A DNA stretch of 64,000 nucleotides, taken from positions 1,048,771 to 1,112,770 of the forward strand of contig JAHBZB010000002.1 in NCBI GenBank assembly GCA_019635635.1, read 5' to 3'. Below the pieces are notes generated by a model. The model saw nothing but the letters and a program-made list of their open reading frames with translations, was not told the DNA's origin and ran no database searches. Source of the stretch: Xanthobacteraceae bacterium (lineage in GTDB: Bacteria > Pseudomonadota > Alphaproteobacteria > Rhizobiales > Xanthobacteraceae). This document shows, piece by piece, positions 57,961 to 64,000 of the stretch. The position numbers and the translations under genes were made by a program. Within the stretch, counting starts at the first letter, position 1. The number at the start of each line of letters is the position of its first letter.

Positions 57961-58484
57961 TATTGCAGTCCTTGCAGACAGAGCTTCTGTTCCGCCGCGC
58001 GGCGGTTCACGAGGCCCTGCACGACACGGCCGCCAGCGCGATTGAACGCGGGCAGCAGATTGCATGCTGTCCGAATGTCCCCGGCATTGATGTATCGAGG
58101 CAGCGATGAATTGCAGAAGCCTCCGGGACCGATGTTGTAAGTGAGCGAGGCAAAGGCGACGTAAGGCCCGGTCGGAATTCCGTCTGTTTTCTCGGTGTAG
58201 GACTGCATGCGCTGCCGCAGCGTCGGGCCGGGATTGGTGAGGCAGCGCCGCATGCCGGTTTCGTGCGACTGGATCGAGCCGCCGAAAATTTCGTCGCATT
58301 CCTCTTTCGTCTTCCGCATGTTCGGGCCGACGCCCTTCGTCTCGCCGTAACAGATCGTCCAGATGCCGACGATGTCGCGATAGGAATTGAGGCGCAGGCC
58401 TTCCCACGGCCCGATGAAATAGACCGCGAGCATGAGCGCGGTGCCCGTGATCGCCCCGGCGGCACCTTTCATTGTGCGGTTCAT
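57960..58484 (-). CDS. Endolysin, GH24 lysozyme with SAR-type N-terminus
   Basis: 174 aa. The T4-lysozyme triad Glu28-x8-Asp37-x5-Thr43 is exact (WEGLRLNSYRDIVGIWT). The N-terminal 25 residues form a weakly hydrophobic Gly/Ala-rich helix without a cleavage site, typical of a signal-arrest-release endolysin, and a cysteine (Cys45) close to the active site could regulate it as in P1 Lyz. Cleaves peptidoglycan at lysis. Overlaps the holin-like gene by 4 nt. Confidence 0.85.
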   Translation of the reverse strand: MNRTMKGAAGAITGTALMLAVYFIGPWEGLRLNSYRDIVGIWTICYGETKGVGPNMRKTKEECDEIFGGSIQSHETGMRRCLTNPGPTLRQRMQSYTEKTDGIPTGPYVAFASLTYNIGPGGFCNSSLPRYINAGDIRTACNLLPAFNRAGGRVVQGLVNRRAAEQKLCLQGLQ

Positions 58485-58822
58485 TGCTGCTTCCCTCCGC
58501 TGATCGAGCGCTGCGCGACGAACCGCGCGAATAGCGCGGCAAATGCGATCGCCAGTGTAAGAAGCGCAAACAGCCCACGCGGCACCATGTAAAGTTCAGG
58601 AACGAACGGTAGCGCCGCCTCGATCGCGGAAAGCGCGCATGCGACCAAGATCAGCTTGACGCTCCATGCGTATTTCAGAACATCGCGCCAGTTAGGAACC
58701 AGCCGCAAACGAGTGAAAATCAGCCAAGCAAAGACCGAGGCAATTACACTGATCGCGATCGAAGCATTTAGCGGCGAGCCTCCAAACGGCACCAGAAATC
58801 CATCGACAAATGCAGTGTTCAT
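58481..58822 (-). CDS. Holin-like membrane protein
   Basis: 113 aa with three or four hydrophobic helices (about 19-37, 55-70, 82-103) and a basic, polar C-terminus (RFVAQRSISGGKQQ). Size and position immediately upstream of the endolysin argue for a holin, which times lysis by opening the inner membrane. No family signature is recognised. Overlaps genes on both sides by 4 nt. Confidence 0.65.
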   Translation of the reverse strand: MNTAFVDGFLVPFGGSPLNASIAISVIASVFAWLIFTRLRLVPNWRDVLKYAWSVKLILVACALSAIEAALPFVPELYMVPRGLFALLTLAIAFAALFARFVAQRSISGGKQQ

Positions 58823-59388
58823 CGCGCACCTGCCGCATAAAAGGCGCGATAGCCGCGCGGAATGTAGAAGTGAACGCCGTCAGGCGCGCGCAGAGCGCAC
58901 CATTTTCTATTGCGCGTTTCGACGTAGCGATGATCGGTGCCCGCAAGACGCGCCTTGATCGTGTCGGCCGCAATTTGCGAATAGCGATCCCATGCGTAGG
59001 GCACCTTCGGCGGCGCGTACCAGATTAGCGTGACGCCCTGCGCGTCGGCGGCAGCGATTACGCGATCGACTACGATTTCGTATTGATGCGCGAAGGTCGC
59101 AAGCCTGTTGCCGGGAAAGGCGGCGTCGTTCGTGCCGTCCGAAATGATGCCGATCGAACCAGGCGGGCAGCGCTTGATCTGCTCGACAGCCGCGATCGTC
59201 AGCGTGCCTTCTTTCGCCAGCCGAAGATCTTTTGGCAGGCTGACGCTGATCGACATGCCGACGCCTAGACTGTCTCCGATCCAGCATCGCTGGCCGAGAT
59301 CGGCTGCATTCGCCCTAATCGCGACCAAAAGCGCGGCAGCCAGAATGCCGATCGCGCTTGCGATTACCGCGGTACAGAACGCGCGCAT
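58819..59388 (-). CDS. Secreted SGNH/GDSL hydrolase in phage lysis cassette
   Basis: About 189 aa. N-terminal hydrophobic segment (residues 5-29, ending ANAAD) looks like a cleavable signal peptide. SGNH blocks: WIGDSLGVGM with nucleophile Ser40, SDGTNDA with Asn87 (block III), DGVHF with Asp170 and His173 (block V). This gives a full catalytic set for an esterase or deacetylase, acting in the periplasm. The start is ATG 59388; a GTG at 59397 overlapping the upstream stop is an equal candidate. Confidence 0.75.
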   Translation of the reverse strand: MRAFCTAVIASAIGILAAALLVAIRANAADLGQRCWIGDSLGVGMSISVSLPKDLRLAKEGTLTIAAVEQIKRCPPGSIGIISDGTNDAAFPGNRLATFAHQYEIVVDRVIAAADAQGVTLIWYAPPKVPYAWDRYSQIAADTIKARLAGTDHRYVETRNRKWCALRAPDGVHFYIPRGYRAFYAAGAR

Positions 59389-59393
59389 GATCT

Positions 59394-59936
59394 TCACGGC
59401 CACCGTGAGACGACCAGCGAGGAAAGCGGCTCGCACATATACGAGACACGCGCGCCGGAGGCGTTACCGCTGATCGTGCGAACGCGGCCGGGCGGACACT
59501 CGCCAGCGACGACCTTCGAGATATGCCCGCGCGAAATAAATAGCGAGCCGACCGCAGCGCGAGGCGCAGGCGAACCGTAATTGTGCCAGCTACTCACCGC
59601 GTTATAGGCAGGACCCGGATCGGGGCGTCCCATCGCCACGACTTCCAGCCGCATGGCGTAACCGCACCACGGGCCGGGTGCGCCGTGCGGGCGCGAGGCA
59701 CCGAGATTGGCTTCGAGCCATGAGCCGCCGAGCGAAAGATTGAAGCCCGTCTCTAGCGAGGCAACCTGCGTGCGCTGAACGCGAGCCGGTCGCGCGTAGC
59801 CATGCTTCGCGCTGGCCTTGCTCGCAGGCTGGAAGAGATAGTCCTGCGCGGAAACGATGCCGTCCTGCGCCTTGGCTGGGTGGAGAAAAAGGATCGCGGA
59901 AAGCGCGATCAGAAACCCGGCAATCGTGCCCTTCAT
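59394..59936 (-). CDS. Secreted Cys/His protein, possible NlpC/P60-CHAP-like peptidase
   Basis: 180 aa from the ATG at 59936 with a GGAGG site 5 nt upstream. Signal peptide to about residue 23 (PAKAQ). The GPWCGYAMR segment (Cys91), GSLFISRGHISKV (His138) and a later Asn/Gly (about 158) follow the order and spacing of NlpC/P60-CHAP cysteine peptidases or amidases. Catalysis is not proven. First gene of the cassette and directly after a terminator. Confidence 0.6.
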   Translation of the reverse strand: MKGTIAGFLIALSAILFLHPAKAQDGIVSAQDYLFQPASKASAKHGYARPARVQRTQVASLETGFNLSLGGSWLEANLGASRPHGAPGPWCGYAMRLEVVAMGRPDPGPAYNAVSSWHNYGSPAPRAAVGSLFISRGHISKVVAGECPPGRVRTISGNASGARVSYMCEPLSSLVVSRWP

Positions 59937-59952
59937 GTCGCCTCCAAAACGC

Positions 59953-59990
59953 AAAAAGGGCCGCCGCGTCCGTTAAGACGAGGCGGCCCC
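59953..59990 (-). terminator. Rho-independent terminator separating tail and lysis genes
   Basis: GGGCCGCC (59958-59965) pairs with GGCGGCCC (59982-59989); on the minus strand the stem is followed by TTTTTGCG. It would stop transcripts coming from the tail-fibre genes before the lysis cassette, which therefore needs its own promoter in the few bases after it. Confidence 0.8.
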
Positions 59991-60132
59991 GATTCAGTTC
60001 GGTAGCCGGAAATTGGATTTTGCCTTCTTGCCCGCCGGTCGAAATCCGTCAACCGGCAACGCCAGAAGGCCGGATTTCAGAGGGTTAGGGCCGCCGTTGC
60101 GGCGGGAGGTTCACGCGGCTAATGCTTCTGGC

Positions 60133-60894
60133 ATGAGCAGATCGGTATTCATTCCCGTGCGTCATTCGCCGGGCGTCTTGGCGTCTTACCGCCGCAAGGC
60201 GGCGGACCCCCGTGGCGAGTGGGTGCTTTCAGGCCGGAAAGACCCCGCGCACACCGAGCGTGTGAACGCCATGATCGAGAGCGCGCTTTCGTTCGGACCC
60301 GATGATGATGTTCTCGACATTGGCTGCGGCGACGCTTCTCTGCTTCAACAGATCAGGCCGCGCATAAAATCAGCAACCGGCATCCTGCCGACCGACGAGG
60401 AAGTGAAACGAGTTTTCGGCCTCGACGGAATCACGATCGTGAAAGGTGATGCCGCTGATTTCTCCTTGCCGGTTAAGTTCACCAAGATCGTAGCGAACGG
60501 CGTTCTGCATATCCTCGGTTCGGAGCGCGCCTTGACTGGGGCGCTGCGTAGCATCGCGAACGCCGCGGCACCTGGTGCCGCGATTTTTATCGGCGAGTTT
60601 CCGTCCAAGCGCCCGAAGCCGAAGTCCTATTCGTCAGCGCTACACGCGATCAAATATGCCGCGCAGCAAAGCGGCATCGGATTCGCCGCGAGATATGCCG
60701 CTCATCTGATGCGGCGGAAACGCGCCGTGCGCTTTGTTCGCCCTTCGCCATTCTTTCTTGCGGTAGAGCCAGCTCGCTTCGCCGGTCTTTGTAGCGAGGC
60801 CGGGCTTTCGGTTATTTCCTATTCCCCAACGCACGCCGCGCTGGGCGAACCTGAAAGTCAGATTTCTCGTTTCAATTATTTGCTGACGAGATGA
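60133..60894 (+). CDS. Phage-borne SAM methyltransferase (moron)
   Basis: 253 aa. SAM motif I VLDIGCGDASLL (about 60-71), then GDAADFSLPVKFTKIVANGVLHIL (motif IV region), so a class I small-molecule or cell-wall type methyltransferase; no DNA methylase motif (DPPY/NPPY) is seen. It points the other way from all flanking phage genes. A four-codon ORF at 60122-60136 overlaps its start (ATGA) and could couple translation. Target unknown. Confidence 0.8.
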   Translation: MSRSVFIPVRHSPGVLASYRRKAADPRGEWVLSGRKDPAHTERVNAMIESALSFGPDDDVLDIGCGDASLLQQIRPRIKSATGILPTDEEVKRVFGLDGITIVKGDAADFSLPVKFTKIVANGVLHILGSERALTGALRSIANAAAPGAAIFIGEFPSKRPKPKSYSSALHAIKYAAQQSGIGFAARYAAHLMRRKRAVRFVRPSPFFLAVEPARFAGLCSEAGLSVISYSPTHAALGEPESQISRFNYLLTR

Positions 60895-61082
60895 CGTAGA
60901 ATATCGGCTTCCGTGATCGCGCCGCTCTCGATCAGCGCCGCTTCGATCGCGGCCAGTCTGTCGCGGCGATCCCTGCGTTCGCGACGGCTGCGGCGCTCCG
61001 GCCCGTGCCGCACAATTGGACCGGACGGGTTCTTCTGCTCCGGCGCGTTTTCAATTTTTGCCGCCCGTTTCTTGCGCGCCAT
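60876..61082 (-). CDS. Small charged phage protein
   Basis: 68 aa, highly basic N-terminal two thirds (RHGPERRSRRERRDRRDRLA), then an amphipathic C-terminal helix. Its ATG overlaps the tail-fibre stop (ATGA), so it is translated after the fibre. Possibly a tail-fibre chaperone or assembly factor from its position. Overlaps the methyltransferase 3' end by 19 bp tail to tail. Confidence 0.55.
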   Translation of the reverse strand: MARKKRAAKIENAPEQKNPSGPIVRHGPERRSRRERRDRRDRLAAIEAALIESGAITEADILRHLVSK

Positions 61083-63313
61083 CAGTAACCCCTCACCATG
61101 ATTTCGTGCAGCTTGCAGCTATCGGCGTTCGGAGTTGCGAGCTTCCAGCGCAACGAGGTGCCGGTTCGCGCTGAAACGTCGATGCCGATGACCTGGCAGA
61201 CGGTGAGCCCGCCGACCGTGCCGATCTCATCGATGGTGCCGGCGTCGTAATTCGAGCCGCCGTCTATCGAAACCGAAAAGACATAGTCGGTATTTGGCGT
61301 CATCGAGTCGATCTTCTGAATTACAAAGAAGGCATCGATTAGATCGGGTTCGGCCGGAAGATCGAACGCGGCCGAGATCGCGGTCATGGCATTTAAGGTC
61401 GGGGCACTACCGATCTTGAACTCAATTTCGGTGAGATATGGTGTTGTGTTTGTCGATCCGCTCACACCCAAGAGACGATAATATAGATAGGCCGCGGTGT
61501 TGCCTGTTAATTCGGACTGCGTCTGCGTAGCGACCCCGCCCAGCGTAAAGCTGGAGCCTATATCAACCCATGCGCTGTCGTCGTTCGATCCCTGCCACTT
61601 CCATGTACCGTGAGATTGCGTGCCGCTGTTTTGGTACCACTTTGCTTCCGTAATACATTTCGCCGTTGAAAACTGAAATTTTATGTAAAGCCCTGCGACT
61701 GACTGGCTTGAGAATGCGGTCGAGTCCGAGTAATTCGCACCGAAACCTCCGTCGATCAGGCTATTGATAGTTCCGTTTACTAGCGACGCATTCGTCGTAA
61801 TCGTGATCGATGCCGTGCGATCACCGGTACCTCCAGTATTCGCGTAAGAAGTATTGTCGGTGATGGCCGGCTTAATGACCCCCGCTTCCGCCGTGCTCAT
61901 ATTTGTCGAACCGCCGGTGTTCAAGCCAGTCGTAGTGTCGAAGCTGTCGGAAATTGAACCGATCCAGTTGATGACGTTGTTGGCGAGGTCCGCCATCTTC
62001 ATCATGATCTTCGCGATGTTGCGCCAGACCGGCGTCAGATCGGCGCTTCCGCCACCACCCGAGCCAAGTTCGGTTTCGGTCGCGGAACTGTCCTTGATAA
62101 ACAGCTTGGTGACGCCGCCTGCGTCTTTCGCATAGATGCGAACGCGATCCGCAGAAGGCGCTGCCGGCGCGGAGATTTCCGGCAGGTCGAGAAACTTTTC
62201 GAAGCTCTGCTCTTCTGAAAAGGTATTCGCGACACCCGTACCAGCCGCGACCAGCGTGGCGCGTGCCGTTGCAGCGTCGGTGTCATCGAGCAACCCGCGA
62301 ATAAACGCCGTGAGCGTCGTTTTGGAAAACGTATTCGCGCCGCTGGCATAGATCAGATCGCCCGTGGCGACGGTGCCGAGCGCTGCGATGGCCGTGAGCA
62401 GCGCCTGCAGCGGCTGTTTCCCGGCGAGCGCAGTCGTCATCGTCGCGGCGAAATTCGGATCGTCACCGAGCGCGTCGGCAAGCTCTTTCAGGGTATCGAG
62501 CGCGCCGGGGGCCGCATTTATAAGCGCGTTGATTGCGGTCGCGATCTCCGTGGCGGTATAGGTCCGCACCGCCTTTTGCGACGGAATTTTCTCATCGCTG
62601 TTGGCGGCCATCGCGCCGTCAGTGTCGAGGTAAGCAATCGGGATGCCGTTGCCGCCTGCGATCTCGCGAAACAGCACAACGCTGCCCGCGATTTCGGTCG
62701 CGCCGTCATGCGAGGAAACCGACAGCTCGACATAATCGGGATCGTCGTCGACCAGGTCTGCGGCATCGATGAGCCAGCTTACCGAGCCGCCACCGATCAG
62801 ACCTTTCAACGCAACCGTACTCTTGACCTCTTTCGTGCCGGGGTCGAGTTCGAGCAGCCGTTGCTGAATGCTCGAACCGCCGAGATCGGTGACGGAAACA
62901 TAGAGCTTGGTCGCGGCCGAAAGATCGGCGTTGTTCGCGCGGATCGCACCGGCGCCCGGAGGCGCATCGGTGCCCGTCTCGAACGCGAGCGCATAGCCGG
63001 GCTCGATGATTGCTTCGGCATCCAGCGCGGCGGCCGTTCCAATCGCGACGTAATCGAGCGTGCGCGTCCAGAGATTGGCGCCGATCACCTTGCTCGCCGT
63101 GACCTTGTATTCACCACCGCTGACCGGGAAGAATTTGAAGCTGCCGTTCGTCTCGGCCGTGAACGGATTGCCGAGTGTATCGCTGCCCGTGCGGTCGTCG
63201 AACAATTGCACCAGCGGCATACCGGGCACGAGCCGCCGCACTTCAATGGATGCCCCGGCGACGATGTTGCCCGCCTCGTCCGTGACCGTTCCGCAATATC
63301 CCGCGCGCGCCAT
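61082..63313 (-). CDS. Phage tail fibre with discoidin-like C-terminal domain
   Basis: 743 aa. Residues 1-95: an Ig-like/carboxypeptidase-regulatory domain (GTVTDEAGNIVAGASIEVRR). About 236-255: NSDEKIPSQKAVRTYT and 270-312: ALDTLKELADALGDDPNFAATM and ALAGKQPL, two known lambda Stf-type tail repeats; 338-355 LLDDTDAATARATL. After about 470 the protein changes to a beta-rich part with GGFGANYSDSTAF, WYQNSG, WKWQGSNDDSAW, resembling an F5/8 type C (discoidin) sugar-binding fold. The encoding DNA there (about 61,390-61,900) is clearly poorer in GC than the rest. Confidence 0.82.
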   Translation of the reverse strand: MARAGYCGTVTDEAGNIVAGASIEVRRLVPGMPLVQLFDDRTGSDTLGNPFTAETNGSFKFFPVSGGEYKVTASKVIGANLWTRTLDYVAIGTAAALDAEAIIEPGYALAFETGTDAPPGAGAIRANNADLSAATKLYVSVTDLGGSSIQQRLLELDPGTKEVKSTVALKGLIGGGSVSWLIDAADLVDDDPDYVELSVSSHDGATEIAGSVVLFREIAGGNGIPIAYLDTDGAMAANSDEKIPSQKAVRTYTATEIATAINALINAAPGALDTLKELADALGDDPNFAATMTTALAGKQPLQALLTAIAALGTVATGDLIYASGANTFSKTTLTAFIRGLLDDTDAATARATLVAAGTGVANTFSEEQSFEKFLDLPEISAPAAPSADRVRIYAKDAGGVTKLFIKDSSATETELGSGGGGSADLTPVWRNIAKIMMKMADLANNVINWIGSISDSFDTTTGLNTGGSTNMSTAEAGVIKPAITDNTSYANTGGTGDRTASITITTNASLVNGTINSLIDGGFGANYSDSTAFSSQSVAGLYIKFQFSTAKCITEAKWYQNSGTQSHGTWKWQGSNDDSAWVDIGSSFTLGGVATQTQSELTGNTAAYLYYRLLGVSGSTNTTPYLTEIEFKIGSAPTLNAMTAISAAFDLPAEPDLIDAFFVIQKIDSMTPNTDYVFSVSIDGGSNYDAGTIDEIGTVGGLTVCQVIGIDVSARTGTSLRWKLATPNADSCKLHEIMVRGY

Positions 63314-64000
63314 CAGTTAATGCGCGGACCGAGAATGTCCGCGTCCCCTTCCAAGATTGTGCAGAATGAAATTCCGTCGATCGCAGCACCAGCGGCCGAA
63401 CCGGCAATTTTGTTGTAGGCCTGATAGCCGGGAAAGCTGGTCCCGCTTTCGCCGTCCTCGCCGAGATCGCCGCCCTTGCCCGACAAAAGCTGACCGGAGC
63501 GCGGCACCGCATCGCTGCCGTTCAGCGCGTCCGCGTTGTTGCCGCCATAGGCGACAGCGCCCAAACCGGGATCAACGCCTGCGCCGGCACCGGGCACCGA
63601 GCCTGTGCCGCTTGATCCGCCCGAATAAACCGCGCTCGGGCCGCCAGCACCACCGCCGCCGCCGATCTTGCCGCCCGGCTTCACCCTGACCTTGATCGGG
63701 AAGCGCGTGCGCAGCGCCGGTCCGCCCGGTCCCGGAGGCCATCCGGGCGTGTAAACGGCATACGCGGCCATCGTGTGCGGGCCGCAACCATCGGCGCCCT
63801 TGCCCGCGATCAGGCCCTGAACCTCAAGCGTAATGTCGAAGCCCTCGGGCCAGTCGTCACCGTCGCCGAAATCGATCGAATGCAAGGCGGTATTTTCGCT
63901 GCCGACGCGGACGCTTTCGTTCACCCTGATCGTGAGATTGACGCCGTTCGCAACGTCTTCATCGGTCAGCGGTTGATAAATGCTGTTGTGAAGCGCCAGC
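63313..64000 (-). CDS. Glycine-rich phage tail protein, 5' end cut by window edge
   Basis: About 229 codons visible with no stop up to base 64000; the frame runs on through LALHNSIYQPLTDEDVANGV at the edge, so the start is outside the window. C-terminal part is very rich in Gly and Ala: GGKIGGGGGAGGPSAVYSGG, then GKGGDLGEDGESG. Such glycine-rich tracts occur in tail-tip and host-recognition proteins. Adjoins the tail-fibre gene by 1 bp. Confidence 0.65.
   Translation of the reverse strand, partial: LALHNSIYQPLTDEDVANGVNLTIRVNESVRVGSENTALHSIDFGDGDDWPEGFDITLEVQGLIAGKGADGCGPHTMAAYAVYTPGWPPGPGGPALRTRFPIKVRVKPGGKIGGGGGAGGPSAVYSGGSSGTGSVPGAGAGVDPGLGAVAYGGNNADALNGSDAVPRSGQLLSGKGGDLGEDGESGTSFPGYQAYNKIAGSAAGAAIDGISFCTILEGDADILGPRIN

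Larger units (their letters stand above)
56128..64000. mobile_element. Prophage, left end at tRNA-Thr, right end outside window
   Basis: From the tRNA-Thr 3' end to the window edge every recognisable gene is phage-like or unknown: TAPRDG-type small protein, lysis cassette, moron, tail-fibre proteins. The border is drawn at the tRNA because bacterial core genes stop there. Integrase, capsid, terminase and attR are not in view. Gene overlaps are denser than in the chromosome. Completeness of the phage cannot be judged. Confidence 0.8.

Noticed and set aside
56278..64000. Gene transfer agent instead of a prophage
   Set aside because: The tRNA junction, SAR endolysin cassette and lambda-type tail-fibre repeats fit a temperate phage, and none of the RcGTA-type genes is recognised.

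Overview
The window looks like a chromosomal segment of a high-GC alphaproteobacterium of the order Hyphomicrobiales (Rhizobiales), probably close to the Bradyrhizobiaceae/Xanthobacteraceae. The basis is the gene content: an aa3 oxidase cluster with SURF1, DUF983 and ctaG, IalB, DUF6101/DUF4170/DUF2093/DUF2948/UPF0262 families, and a murA-DUF2948-hisD-UPF0262-phosphatase-maf order. Two palindromic intergenic repeats of a rhizobial type point the same way. The species cannot be named from the sequence alone.

Layout. 1-8035 (minus): 3' part of thrC behind a strong promoter and a leader of about 390 nt, then a cytochrome c oxidase cluster read coxB-coxA-ctaB-small membrane protein-ctaG-coxC-DUF983-SURF1. 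8369-15407: IalB-like secreted protein, DMT exporter, two glutamate-cysteine-ligase superfamily enzymes in tandem, rsmE, a secreted protein coupled to ubiA, DUF6101. 15540-19629 (plus): a compact lipid A/core operon (CysQ-like phosphatase, DUF4170, DUF374 acyltransferase, waaA, lpxK). 19626-29627: xseA, purD, a haloacetate (probably fluoroacetate) dehalogenase with a full active site, an APH-type kinase, a patatin, tadA, rluB, rsmD, mutL.

29682-34776 (minus): rnk, then a putrescine/spermidine ABC transporter (potG-potH-potI, no binding-protein gene beside it) running directly into pgi and arfB. 35012-38573: EmrAB-type efflux pump divergent from a TetR regulator, with two copies of one palindromic operator between them. 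38570-42986: glpD, pcaF and a CatIJ-type CoA transferase, the last steps of the beta-ketoadipate pathway. 43109-47849: complete livG-F-K-H-M branched-chain (or aromatic acid) importer. 48181-55939: tRNA-Phe, then the conserved murA-to-yacG cluster, which carries an extra acyl-CoA ligase/SDR pair coupled between maf and yacG.

56053-64000: tRNA-Thr(GGT) and, directly beyond its 3' end, the end of a prophage: small early-type ORFs, a tightly overlapping lysis cassette (GH24 endolysin, holin-like, spanin-like proteins, a secreted SGNH hydrolase and a secreted Cys/His protein), a SAM methyltransferase moron on the opposite strand, and tail-fibre genes running off the right edge. No integrase or attR is in view. 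The prophage lysis cassette with its SGNH hydrolase is the least ordinary part of the window; the rest is mostly core chromosome.
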